From Fibrobacter succinogenes (GTDB lineage Bacteria; Fibrobacterota; Fibrobacteria; Fibrobacterales; Fibrobacteraceae), in NCBI GenBank assembly GCA_902771595.1, contig CACXXH010000013.1:1-61539 (forward strand): a stretch of DNA of 61,539 nucleotides, in the 5' to 3' direction. The translations under genes were made by a program, and so were the position numbers. Below are positions 50,768 to 59,685 of the stretch, piece by piece; position 1 is the stretch's first letter, and each line of letters opens with the position of its first letter. The notes below the pieces were generated by a model that saw nothing but the letters and a program-made list of their open reading frames with translations, was not told where the DNA came from and made no database searches.

Positions 50768-53089
50768 CTATTTCTTCTTGCCTTTCTTCTTGGCAGCCTT
50801 CTTCTTAGCCGGTGCGGCCGGTTCAGCTTCAGGTTCTGCGGCAGGTTCAGACATAGAAGGTTCGGCTTCCGTAGCAGCAGACATACCGGAGGCAAGCTGC
50901 TTCTGGAGGTCGGCGAGTTCAGCACGGAGCTTTTCGGCTTCAGCCTTGGCATCCTTGATGATTTCGCGGAACGTATTGATGCGTTCTTCCGGAGTCATGA
51001 CTTCAGACTTCGAAATCTGTTCGATACGAGCCTTCGTCTTGAAGTAAGTCGGGTCAGAGAACAGCGTAGACGGGTCGAACTTTTCGATCTTCGTGGCGAG
51101 AGCTTCGTTAGCTTCGTCGAGAGACTTCAAAGTTTCGAACAGCTTGGCAGTCCACTGGTTGTCGATGCCGTAGTGAGCGGAAGCCTTGATACCGGTTGCG
51201 CACTGCGGGACTGCGAGTTCCTTAGCGGCATTCGACTTGTTCTGGAGTTCTTCACGGTAGGCTTCGAGGTCTTCGTGAGCGGCTTCGATAGCGTCGGCCT
51301 TCACCATCTCTTCGTAGATGTATTCCTGGACGATGGCGGCAGAGTCAGGCAGCGGAGCATGGGCGAATGCATCGGCCACTTCGACGAACACGGCGCAACC
51401 CTGGTAGAACATTTCGATGTAGCCTTCTTCAGCTTCGATCACGTCCTTGTTGTAGAAGCCCTGGTCACGAGCGAGGTCGATGTTCTTCTGGAAGATCGGG
51501 CGTGCCTGTTCGTAGTAGCTCGGCAGCTGCTGCACGATAGTAATACGTTCGGCAAACTTTTCTTCTTCCTTCTTCGCATTCATTTCCTGTTCGCGAATCT
51601 TGGCAGCCATGGTCACGAAGAGCATACCCATCTTGTTAGTAGCACGGAAAGTCCACTTTTCAGATGCGTAGGCAGCAGACTTGGAGTAGTGACCCATAGC
51701 CTTCTGGAGGATGTCCACCAACTGCTTAACAATCTTGGCCTTGTCCTTTTCCTTACCCTTCAGGATAATCGGGTCCATCTTGTGGAATTCGTGTTCACCG
51801 ATATAGAAGGCGGCTTCAGCCGGGATACCCGGGTCAGCGTTCTTAATCTGGAGACCGAACTTGTCGTAGTTCTTGAGGGTTGCTTCGTAGTCAGCAATAG
51901 CCTTATCTTCTTCCTTGAGTTCCATGTAGGCACGGGCTGCACCGATGTAGGCGGCAATCAGCTTTTCCTTGTCTTCCTGGTACATCTTGAGGAAGTTGTG
52001 GTATTCCTGAGCGGCGAGGTCCCACTTCTTGGCGTTAGCATAGGCCATCGGGATGGAGAATGCTGCGTCGAGAGCGTAGGTGCTCTTCGGGTAGTCGCGA
52101 ACGAGGTCCTTGGAGCAGCGGATGGCTTCGTCGGTCATCTTGGCTTCGTCGTAGCTCAAGCAGGCGCTGTACAGGAAGCTCGGAGTCTTCTCGTTCTTCG
52201 GGTAGCGCTTGTAGGCAAGTTCGTAAGTGACAGCGGCGTTCTTCTTATCCGGGATGGAGTCATAGACAGACGCTGCGAAGCCGATAGCCTGAAAGGCCAT
52301 GGAATCCTGCGGGAAGTTGTTCGTGATGAAGAGGAACGTAGTCGCAGCCTGCTGCGGCTTGTTGTCCTTCTTGTAGGCGGAAGCGGCACGGAGCACGCCC
52401 TTCACGGTAAGCGGAGAGCTAGCATACTGCTTCGGGAGAATCATGAACGTTTCGGCAGCCTTGGTGTACTGATTTGCACTTTCGAAAGCAGCAGCGGCTT
52501 CGAAGATGGCCTTGTCAGCAATTTCAACCTTCGGGTAGCGCTTCACGAGGGCGAGGTAGGCGTTGGCACCCTTCTCGAACTGCTTTTCCTTCACGGACTT
52601 TTCAGCCATCTGGTAAAGCACGAAGGCGATAGCCTTTTCGGTTTCCTTGGCCATGGAGTCGTTCTTGGTGGCCTTCACCTGCGTGTACTGCTTCAACAGC
52701 CATTCGAATTCGCCGAGAGCTTCATCGAGCTGGTTGGATTCGAGGAGAGACTTAGCAAGCATCTGGCTGATGAGCAAGATGTACTGGTGGTTCGGGTACT
52801 TCTTGCGGAGTTCGCGCAACACGGTAACCGCGGTGGAGAACTGCTTAGCATTGTAGTGAACGAGGGCAGCGTTGTAAGAGAGTTCCGCAGCTTCCTTGTT
52901 CTGACCGAACTTCTGCATGTACTTGTCCACCTGAGCGAAGTAGGCCTTCGTTTCGGGGAGGCTGTAAGCCTTGATCGTGTCGCCGTTGGCCTTGCTCTTG
53001 AGAGCGGCTTCGCGGGCCTGGTCCATCATGAGCACAGCGTTGTAGGCAGCTTCTTCCTTCTTCAGGAGGGCAGCGGAGCCGAGGGCCAT
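50768..53089 (-). CDS. Large TPR protein, C-terminal part (frameshifted from 52845-54602)
   Basis: 773 codons from an ATG at 53087-53089 that is probably not the true start. The chain is a long series of TPR-like helix pairs (for example AAELSYNAALVHYNAKQF, EKGANAYLALVKRYPKVEIADKA, AAQEYHNFLKMYQEDKEK), then a coiled region and a low-complexity Ala/Pro/Lys tail. It continues the upstream protein after DTDTTRY: removing one G near 53088 makes a single frame of about 1,280 codons. In an Exb/AgmX locus it may be the equivalent of TPR proteins AglT or PglI. Confidence 0.75.
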   Translation of the reverse strand: MALGSAALLKKEEAAYNAVLMMDQAREAALKSKANGDTIKAYSLPETKAYFAQVDKYMQKFGQNKEAAELSYNAALVHYNAKQFSTAVTVLRELRKKYPNHQYILLISQMLAKSLLESNQLDEALGEFEWLLKQYTQVKATKNDSMAKETEKAIAFVLYQMAEKSVKEKQFEKGANAYLALVKRYPKVEIADKAIFEAAAAFESANQYTKAAETFMILPKQYASSPLTVKGVLRAASAYKKDNKPQQAATTFLFITNNFPQDSMAFQAIGFAASVYDSIPDKKNAAVTYELAYKRYPKNEKTPSFLYSACLSYDEAKMTDEAIRCSKDLVRDYPKSTYALDAAFSIPMAYANAKKWDLAAQEYHNFLKMYQEDKEKLIAAYIGAARAYMELKEEDKAIADYEATLKNYDKFGLQIKNADPGIPAEAAFYIGEHEFHKMDPIILKGKEKDKAKIVKQLVDILQKAMGHYSKSAAYASEKWTFRATNKMGMLFVTMAAKIREQEMNAKKEEEKFAERITIVQQLPSYYEQARPIFQKNIDLARDQGFYNKDVIEAEEGYIEMFYQGCAVFVEVADAFAHAPLPDSAAIVQEYIYEEMVKADAIEAAHEDLEAYREELQNKSNAAKELAVPQCATGIKASAHYGIDNQWTAKLFETLKSLDEANEALATKIEKFDPSTLFSDPTYFKTKARIEQISKSEVMTPEERINTFREIIKDAKAEAEKLRAELADLQKQLASGMSAATEAEPSMSEPAAEPEAEPAAPAKKKAAKKKGKKK

Positions 53090-54602
53090 AACGGGTGGTA
53101 TCGGTATCCACAATCCAGTTGAACATCTTGGCGGCGTTCGCATGCTGTCCCATTTCCTGGTAAGCGGCAGCGAGGTCGATATGCACGGTGTATTCATCCC
53201 AAGTCGGCTCGTTCTTGTAACGGGCCAAGAATGCTTCGTAAGCCTTGATAGCTTCGGCATAGCGCTTCTTACCGCCTTCGATATCACCTTCCTTGGTGAT
53301 CTTAGCGGCCTGCTGGTGATGGTAGTGCGGAATTTCGAGCATAGCGCCGCGGATAGCCTTGTCAGCGTTCGCGACGGATTCTTTATACTTGGTGTTCTTC
53401 TTGCGCCAAGAGGAGTTCTTGTCGTAACGCTTCACCACAACGTAGCGGTACTGCTGGGCTTCGTCGAACTTCTGCTGCACGAGCAAGATTTCAATCATAG
53501 CGATATCAGCAAGCGGAGCATCGATGTAGTCCGGGTTGATCTGCATCAAGCGCTTGAAGGACTGCACGGCTTCTTCGTTACGGTCGTGGTCCTTGTTCTT
53601 CATACCAATGCGGTAGTACACGGAATCCTTGAACGGGACCTTCTTGTCCTTCAAGAAAGCTTCAGCTTCGGCGACACCACCACCTTCCAAGTCAGAGAAG
53701 GAGGCCGCCATGAAGTCCATAGCTTCAGCGCGCAAGTCGTTAGGATATTTACCCTTGTCGGCGCCGATGATATATTCGTAGTACTTGTAAGCAGCTGTTT
53801 CGTATTCAGCGATGTTGTAGTAAGATTCCGCCAAGTGGTACATGGCGAGAGCCGCTTCCTTACCCGTGAGGTTCTCGAAGCCGGTCACCTTCTTGTAGGC
53901 GCCGATAGCGTCGCGGAACTTGCGGTTCATGAAGTGGTATTCAGCGATACGGAGCCATGCCTTCGGCACGAGACCGTCGTTCGGGAAGTTCTTGACGAGG
54001 CGATCACGGAGCTTGAAAGCCTTTTCGTCTTCGCCACTAGCTTCCTGCACGGCAGCGGCCTGGTAGAGCACAGCCGGAATCTTCGGAGCCTTCGGGTACT
54101 TGTCGATGTACTCGAGGAAGTAGCCCAAGGACTTCTGGTGGTCAGCCTTGGGGTACTGGCCGATATTGGCACACTTGGCCGGCTTGTTGTCGCGGTCGGC
54201 ACACCAAGCCACATCTTCTTCGTACTGTCCCTGGATGTCCAAGAAGCGCTTTTCTTCGAGCATGAACTGGTAGTGACCCAGCTGCTGGAGAGCACCGGCA
54301 CAACGGTCGGACTTCTTGCCCTTACAGGTTTCACCCTTAGCGAGTTTTTCCCACTGTTCGATGGCCTTCACCATGCCATCTTCGTTGAGGCCGCCAGAGC
54401 GGCAAGCCTGTTCGGCCTGGTTCTTGAGGACCTTCGCCTGACCCATGCACTGCTTTCTCTGTTCAGAGTCCTTCGGCATGGCTTTGCACTTTGCGGCCAG
54501 TTTCTTGACTTCAGCCGTCTTGTCCTTACAAGGATCAGAGGCAGCAAAGGAAGCTCCAACAAGAGAGCAAACAACTGCACCAATAAGCCAGAAATTTTTC
54601 AT
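52845..54602 (-). CDS. Large TPR protein, N-terminal part with signal peptide (frameshifted)
   Basis: Starts at MKNFWLIGAVVCSLVGASFA, a Sec signal peptide, so the product is periplasmic. Residues ~25-500 are helical TPR-like repeats (KSLGYFLEYIDKYPKAPKIPAVLYQ, ALAMYHLAESYYNIAEYETAAYKYYEYII). The real frame ends near 53090; the last ~80 codons to 52845 are out of frame, as shown by the sudden Arg/Cys-rich composition. A GTG five codons upstream is a weaker start. Follows a hairpin after the PorV-TPR gene. Confidence 0.78.
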   Translation of the reverse strand: MKNFWLIGAVVCSLVGASFAASDPCKDKTAEVKKLAAKCKAMPKDSEQRKQCMGQAKVLKNQAEQACRSGGLNEDGMVKAIEQWEKLAKGETCKGKKSDRCAGALQQLGHYQFMLEEKRFLDIQGQYEEDVAWCADRDNKPAKCANIGQYPKADHQKSLGYFLEYIDKYPKAPKIPAVLYQAAAVQEASGEDEKAFKLRDRLVKNFPNDGLVPKAWLRIAEYHFMNRKFRDAIGAYKKVTGFENLTGKEAALAMYHLAESYYNIAEYETAAYKYYEYIIGADKGKYPNDLRAEAMDFMAASFSDLEGGGVAEAEAFLKDKKVPFKDSVYYRIGMKNKDHDRNEEAVQSFKRLMQINPDYIDAPLADIAMIEILLVQQKFDEAQQYRYVVVKRYDKNSSWRKKNTKYKESVANADKAIRGAMLEIPHYHHQQAAKITKEGDIEGGKKRYAEAIKAYEAFLARYKNEPTWDEYTVHIDLAAAYQEMGQHANAAKMFNWIVDTDTTRYGPRLRCPPEEGRSCLQRCAHDGPGPRSRSQEQGQRRHDQGLQPPRNEGLLRSGGQVHAEVRSEQGSCGTLLQRCPRSLQC

Positions 54603-54637
54603 CGTTCTCTTTTCCACCTATTTTTTTTATCGACAAA

Positions 54638-54663
54638 GACCCAAAATCCTAGGATTTCGGGTC
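54638..54663 (-). terminator. Hairpin between the two TPR genes
   Basis: 12-bp near-perfect stem with one G-T pair (GACCCGAAATCC / GGATTTTGGGTC on the minus strand). The T-tail is interrupted, so attenuation rather than full termination is possible. Confidence 0.5.
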
Positions 54664-54682
54664 TCATCCTCATTTATTTTCC

Positions 54683-55624
54683 TTATTCATCCAAATCCAA
54701 ATCGTCCAAGGCATTCAGTTCCTTCGCGGACTCGGCGTCTCCAGCTGCGCCCTGACCCATCTTGGTCTTGACGGTTGCCAAAGTAAAGCCGGCGTCTTCG
54801 AGGATGCGCTTACGGTTGGATTCGAAGCGGTCGCTCTGGATGGCTCTCTGGGTGAATGCTGCGTAATCTTCAATAGCCTGGTTCGCCTTGTTGAAGGTCG
54901 GCTGCAATGCTTCGCGCTTGCTCTGCACACGAGGAGTCGGGAGCTGACGAGCAAGGTCTAGAGCCTGCACCTGGACGGAGTCGAATTCGCCCTGCATGGC
55001 GTCGTAGGCCTGGCGGGCGCTATCGCGAGCGGCGACAGACACAGCCGGCTGTTCGGTCTTCTTTTCGGCCTGTTCAAGGGAAGCGGCGGCCTTCTTGTAA
55101 TCCTTCTTCATGAAGTAGCAGTAACCCTGAACGAGGTAAGCTTCAGAAACGAGGAAGGATTCCGGAAGGTTAGAAATGATCCACTGTGCGGGCTTCATGG
55201 CTTCATCGGGCTTGTTAACCTTGAGGAAGGACCATGCAATGCCGAGCATAGCTTCATCGTACACAGGAGAACCGGGCTTGACCTGGCCATACATCTGAGC
55301 GGCCTGGGCAATGTCAGCCTTTTCGCCGGAGAAGTAGATGTGGCCGAGCTTCACGCGGGCGGCATCCTGGAGGTCCTGTTCGGACTGGTTAGAGTACTGC
55401 TGTTCGGTAATGTCGCGGAAGCAGTTTTCAGCTTCTTCGAACTTGCCGAGACGGCTGTAAGCGATGCCCATGGTGTAACGGGCGTAGAAGTAGTTCGCGT
55501 TACCCGGAAGGATGGCGGCGAGCAGGTCGACAGATTCCTGGTAGAGGCCCTGTTCGAACTTGATCTGGCCGGCAACGTAGTCAGCGTCAGCCTTCACGTC
55601 GCTTTCACCGAACTTCTGAGCAAT
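54683..55624 (-). pseudogene. C-terminal TPR part of the PorV-TPR fusion (out of frame)
   Basis: Coding region of about 313 codons that continues the PorV-like protein from IAQKFGESDVKADADYVAGQ. TPR-like repeats (YFYARYTMGIAYSRLGKFEEA, VYDEAMLGIAWSFLKVNKPDEA) end in an acidic tail (LNALDDLDLDE). The frame differs from 55605-56819 by one nucleotide at about 55620-55628. No convincing start exists inside it, so as sequenced it is not translated unless the two are one gene with an error or a frameshift event. Confidence 0.72.
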
Positions 55625-56819
55625 GCTTGATGGCGTCTTCGTACACGGACTTAGCAGCCTTGTGCATACGGAGGTTTTCGAAAGACTTCGCCTTGTAGAA
55701 AGCGGCCTGGTCCACGAGGTGGAATGCGGGGTACTTGGTCTGAACCTTACCGAAGGCATAGGCGGCTTCGAGGAACTGACGGTTCAAGTACAGACGCATA
55801 GCGGCGCGGTAGTCGTTTTCAGGTTCGATCTTCAAGCGGCGGTAGCGTTCTTCACCGATCTTCTCTTCACGGGTGTCACCGAAGCGAGAAGTAATCTTCA
55901 CGGCCCAGATGAATCCGCGGTTCTTCTTGGCATAGAGGTCGTCGTGCGACATTTCGAGGTCAAGAGAGAGGTAACGGAAGATGCTCACGTCCTTCACGTT
56001 CACCGTAGCGCCGGCCACGAAGTAGCCTTCCTTGGTGAAGCGGCCACGCACGCCCAAGTGCGGGGAGAGGTAGTAAGTCACAGTGAAGCTCGTTTCGAGG
56101 TTGAAACCTTCACCACCTTCGTCTTCATCGTGCATGATATCGATGAGGGAAGCTTCGATCTTAACTTCGAGGCTCCTGTCGAGACCACGGTAGAACAAAG
56201 AGAAGTTCAGGTTGGTCGGAATCTTGTAGGCGTCCTTCGTGGTGAAGAACACGAACATCGGGGCGTCGTTGTCGGTGGCGACAGCCGGCGGGAGGATGTT
56301 CTGCAGAGAAAGACCCACAAGGAGGTAACCCAGCTTCGAAGAGGCGAGCGGGTTCCAGCTAACACCGATATCGGAACCAAGGGTCAGCTGCTTGACATCA
56401 TCGAACTGGTTGATGTAAAGCACCGAGAGGTCGATACCCAGAGAGATGAACTGGAACAAGTTGTACGCATAGCCGAACATGAATGCATATTCGCCGTACG
56501 ACTTGCCGCCATCGATGGAAGCACCGTTCTCGAAGAACGAGAAGCCGAGAGTGTGCTTGTAATCCATCGGGTAAGTCAAGCTCAAGTATTCCTGGCTTGC
56601 TTCACCGCTGATGGAGCTGAAGAATGCTGCGCTGAACTCGAGCTGTTCCGTTTCGGAAATGCTCGCCGGGTTCACGTACATGGCAGTATTACCACCGAAT
56701 TCGGCGAACCAGTCGTTCTGCTGATATTTATGCGGAGCGTAGGTAATTTCTGCAAAAAGAGAGCTCGCAGCCACAGTAAGTCCGAGGACTGACGTTTTGA
56801 TGAAACTAGTATGCATCAT
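55605..56819 (-). CDS. PorV-like outer-membrane barrel fused to TPR repeats (frameshifted)
   Basis: 404 codons. Signal peptide (SFIKTSVLGLTVAASSLFA), then a barrel of the PorV/PorQ type: GGNTAMYVNPASISETEQLEFSA is the diagnostic start, followed by alternating Tyr/Phe-rich strands up to residue ~310. From about 330 a TPR begins (PENDYRAAMRLYLNRQFLEAAYAFGK). The frame stops at 55605, but TPRs continue in another frame to 54683, so the intact protein would have about 710 residues. SD AAAGGAG precedes the ATG. Follows the OmpA-type gene by 11 nt. Confidence 0.8.
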   Translation of the reverse strand: MMHTSFIKTSVLGLTVAASSLFAEITYAPHKYQQNDWFAEFGGNTAMYVNPASISETEQLEFSAAFFSSISGEASQEYLSLTYPMDYKHTLGFSFFENGASIDGGKSYGEYAFMFGYAYNLFQFISLGIDLSVLYINQFDDVKQLTLGSDIGVSWNPLASSKLGYLLVGLSLQNILPPAVATDNDAPMFVFFTTKDAYKIPTNLNFSLFYRGLDRSLEVKIEASLIDIMHDEDEGGEGFNLETSFTVTYYLSPHLGVRGRFTKEGYFVAGATVNVKDVSIFRYLSLDLEMSHDDLYAKKNRGFIWAVKITSRFGDTREEKIGEERYRRLKIEPENDYRAAMRLYLNRQFLEAAYAFGKVQTKYPAFHLVDQAAFYKAKSFENLRMHKAAKSVYEDAIKHCSEVR

Positions 56820-56830
56820 CACCTACTCCT

Positions 56831-58348
56831 TTACTTGATATCCGTGCGGGTGAACTCGATACGACGGTTCTGCGCACGCCCTTCTGGGGTTTTGTTAGAG
56901 GCTACCGGCTTGGTATCGCCCATACCGGAGGTCACCATACGGCTTTCGTCAATGCCGTTTTCAACAAGGAAGTTCTTCACGGCAGCGGCGCGGTCAGCGG
57001 AGAGCTGCATGTTCTTGTCCTTGGATCCAACGTTGTCGGTATGGCCGACAATTTCGAATGTTGCTTCCTTGAAGGTTTCCATGATATCGACAACCTTCAT
57101 GAGGGAGATGTAGGAATCCGGAGTAATCGTAGCCTTGCCGGATTCGAAGTTCACGCCTTCGAGCACGAACACCTTCTTGGGCGGCTGCGGGACTTCATCC
57201 GGGCATCCGTCATCGTCCTTGTAACCGTTCTGGGATTCGGCCTGTTCAGGGCAGCGGTCAACACCCTGGCACACATGAGCAAAATTGGAGAGCATACCCT
57301 TGGCTTCGACCCACGGATCGCAGAGACCGTCACGGTCGTTGTCCGCATCCGGGCAACCATCGTCGTCCTGGTAACCGTCGAAGTCTTCAGCTTCTTCGGG
57401 GCAGTTGTCGATACCCGTGCAGACGCTTGCGTACTTGTCGGAAACGCCTTCTTCGGAGACCCACGGATCGCAGAGGCCGTCGGCATCGCTATCCGGATTG
57501 CGGGTTTCTTCAGCCTGTTCTTCTTCCTTCACGACCTCGACAGTCGTAAGACCGATATCCAACTTGCCCTTGCCACGCTTGAGCATCGGCGAGGTGGACT
57601 GGCAGTAGAAGTTCGGCTTCGAGAGCGAGTGGTTCATGAACTTCGGATCGAGGGAAACGTTGGTACGGTTCACCTTGATGAAGTGGTTGAACGGGTAGTA
57701 GTTCTTGTAGATGTTGTTGTACTCCACCTTCGTCTGGCCGGCAGCCGGGTCGGCGAACACACCGTAGTAGTGGTTCTCCATGAAGATGTTGTTACGGGCG
57801 ACCACGTTGGTCGGTCCCTTCAACGCAAGGCCAGAGTAGCCGTTGCGGAGCACGACGTTGTGTTCGATATAGGCGTCGAGAGACTTAGCACCCCAAGCCA
57901 AGATACCGGACCAGCGGTTGCCGTACACCACGTTGTTGCGCAGATGCGGCAGCGAGATGAACGCACCGATACCCGTGGCATGGTTGTCCATCACGTAGCA
58001 GTGGTGGATGTAGGGAGCAGCGTTCTCGCAAAGGATACCTTCGAGACCGTTCCTCACTGTGAAGTGCGACATTTCAGCGCCCGAGGTACCCATCACGGTA
58101 GGACCATTGCGACCGCCATCGATAATTGTTGTCAGCGGATCTTCACCTTTCAAGATCACGCCCATCACCAGAGTGATGTTCTCGTTATAGGTACCGCGCG
58201 CCACCTTGATGGTATCGCCAGCATCGGCATTACCGAGAGCATCGCCAATCTTCGAGAATTCGCCAGGCACGTTGATAATCCTTGCCATGGCGGTCCCGGA
58301 AAGAAGCAAAGCCCCGGCCGTTATTAAGACCAGTTTCTTTAGGGTCAT
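56831..58348 (-). CDS. Parallel beta-helix / TSP3 / OmpA-domain envelope protein
   Basis: 505 residues from MTLKKLVLITAGALLLSG (signal peptide). Residues ~25-250 form a right-handed beta-helix of the NosD/pectate-lyase-fold type (RNNVVYGNRWSGILAWG, ARNNIFMENHYYGVFAD). Two thrombospondin-3-like Ca-binding segments follow (DSDADGLCDPWV, DNDRDGLCDPWV). The C-terminal OmpA domain has EIVGHTDNVGSKDKN and LSADRAAAVKNFLVENGI, which bind peptidoglycan. First gene of the motor-like locus, with a clear sigma70 promoter. It could be an anchored surface or periplasmic scaffold. Confidence 0.88.
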   Translation of the reverse strand: MTLKKLVLITAGALLLSGTAMARIINVPGEFSKIGDALGNADAGDTIKVARGTYNENITLVMGVILKGEDPLTTIIDGGRNGPTVMGTSGAEMSHFTVRNGLEGILCENAAPYIHHCYVMDNHATGIGAFISLPHLRNNVVYGNRWSGILAWGAKSLDAYIEHNVVLRNGYSGLALKGPTNVVARNNIFMENHYYGVFADPAAGQTKVEYNNIYKNYYPFNHFIKVNRTNVSLDPKFMNHSLSKPNFYCQSTSPMLKRGKGKLDIGLTTVEVVKEEEQAEETRNPDSDADGLCDPWVSEEGVSDKYASVCTGIDNCPEEAEDFDGYQDDDGCPDADNDRDGLCDPWVEAKGMLSNFAHVCQGVDRCPEQAESQNGYKDDDGCPDEVPQPPKKVFVLEGVNFESGKATITPDSYISLMKVVDIMETFKEATFEIVGHTDNVGSKDKNMQLSADRAAAVKNFLVENGIDESRMVTSGMGDTKPVASNKTPEGRAQNRRIEFTRTDIK

Positions 58349-58430
58349 ACTGCTACGTTTCTCCAATCATAGAACACATATTCGTTAAACTTTTTCGTTT
58401 GCCAAATCGACAAATCAAAACCCACATGGG

Positions 58431-58459
58431 AATATACCTTCATAACGGGCAATAGTCAA
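58431..58459 (-). promoter_or_regulatory. Promoter of the beta-helix/OmpA gene (TTGACT-N17-TATATT)
   Basis: -35 TTGACT (58454-58459), 17-nt spacer, -10 TATATT (58431-58436). Gives a 5' leader of about 75 nt with GGAG near the ATG. Confidence 0.8.
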
Positions 58460-58531
58460 ACGTTTTTTTGCGTATTTAACTAAAAAAACGCAAAAAAAAT
58501 GTTTTAGCGTCCGTTTTCAGGCATGAAATCG

Positions 58532-58732
58532 TCAATTTGCAGGGGGAAGGCTAGACTTATCCTCCTCCTTCTTCGCCCCCTGGATCGACACGCGAATCTC
58601 CTGGCAGGTCTTTTTGATATCCTGTAGAACTTTGCGAGCACGAGTTCCCGCGGACTTGTTGCCGCGTTCGAACTTTTCATACTCACGCTTGAAGTTTTCA
58701 ACTTCTTGGTCGAGGTCGTTGACTAAGCTCAT
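58532..58732 (-). CDS. Histone H1-like small DNA-binding protein
   Basis: 66 residues, Lys/Glu-rich and helical, with NKSAGTRARKVLQDIKK and a following CQEIRVSIQ helix. The pattern matches the short H1/Hc1-like proteins of Bacteroidetes and Chlorobi, which carry AAGTRARKALQDLK-type cores. Predicted nucleoid-associated. Own SD (AGGGAG) before the ATG; divergent neighbours are unrelated. Recognised by eye from that family. Confidence 0.7.
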   Translation of the reverse strand: MSLVNDLDQEVENFKREYEKFERGNKSAGTRARKVLQDIKKTCQEIRVSIQGAKKEEDKSSLPPAN

Positions 58733-58858
58733 AGGTAAACTCCCTAAAAAGATGCTTTTTGGAAAATAAATAAAGTTTTTCGCAAAAATTCGCTGTTTTG
58801 TAAAAACAATTTTACGTTTATGGAATATTACACGATTTTTTGAACTATCAACAGGTTA

Positions 58859-59650
58859 TCAACACTTCGAGACGTCCCAAAGACACATCAGGGCGCGCTT
58901 CCCCGCCTTCCCCACATTCTCGGAGAAATCGTTCACGAACATCCGGATGTGCTTTTCGATGACTTTTTCGTCGGAAATTTGCGCCATCTCGCGAATAAAA
59001 GGGGACACAAGTTCAGTGCGAGCGCGCGCCACCGAGAGGCTCCTGCGAATCTCATTTTCGACGTTACCAACAACTTCGTCCGAAAGGGAGCTGCGGGCGA
59101 CGGCGATGCCAAGCGGAATCGGAGAACCCGTCTCCTGTTCCCAGTAGGCGCCGAGGTCCTGCAACAGGTGCAGGCCATCGCGTTCCCAGGTAAAGCGGTG
59201 CTCATGAATGGTCACGCCCTGGGCGGAAGACTTGTCGAGCAGCGAGGAATACACCTCGTTAAAAAGGGCATAGCGCACCTGCGGCGCACCGCCGAACTTA
59301 TGAGCGTACCAGAAACGGAACAGGAGCGCGGCCGTCGTGTTCGTGCCGGGAAGGACGGTCTGCAGCTCAGGATCGAAGGCGCCGGACCGCGAAGAAAGGA
59401 GCAGCGGGCCGCAACCGTACCCGATGGCGCCACCGCAATCGAGGCAGCGGTAGTTCTCGCGCACCGACGGGAACACCTGCGCGCTCACCTTGGCGACGTC
59501 GAGTTCGCCACGGATGACCATCTCGTTCAAAGTCTGCACGTCGGCAAAATGCACGTCCCATTCGAAAGGAGAATTCTCGAGACCGGCGACAAGCGCCTCG
59601 TAGATGTAGGTGTCGTTAGGACAAGTGGAAATGCCGAGGGAAAGACGCAT
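58859..59650 (-). CDS. mqnD: 1,4-dihydroxy-6-naphthoate synthase (futalosine pathway)
   Basis: Converts cyclic dehypoxanthinyl futalosine to 1,4-dihydroxy-6-naphthoate. 263 residues with the periplasmic-binding-like fold: LGISTCPNDTYIYEALVAG, DVQTLNEMVIRGELDVAKVS, and IGYGCGPLLLSSR. Follows mqnB by 72 nt. With the ubiE-ubiX-ubiA block it supports menaquinone synthesis by the futalosine route. Confidence 0.92.
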   Translation of the reverse strand: MRLSLGISTCPNDTYIYEALVAGLENSPFEWDVHFADVQTLNEMVIRGELDVAKVSAQVFPSVRENYRCLDCGGAIGYGCGPLLLSSRSGAFDPELQTVLPGTNTTAALLFRFWYAHKFGGAPQVRYALFNEVYSSLLDKSSAQGVTIHEHRFTWERDGLHLLQDLGAYWEQETGSPIPLGIAVARSSLSDEVVGNVENEIRRSLSVARARTELVSPFIREMAQISDEKVIEKHIRMFVNDFSENVGKAGKRALMCLWDVSKC

Positions 59651-59685
59651 GGATAATTGATGATGGATGATTTGTGCGGGGGGCG

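Noticed and set aside
51173..53122. 649-codon open frame opposite the TPR gene
   Set aside because: Mirror of the TPR codons (Phe/Val/Leu/Gly-rich); the minus-strand frame has repeating TPR helices and is the real gene.
53142..54755. 537-codon open frame opposite the TPR gene
   Set aside because: Same reason: complement of a repetitive alpha-helical gene.
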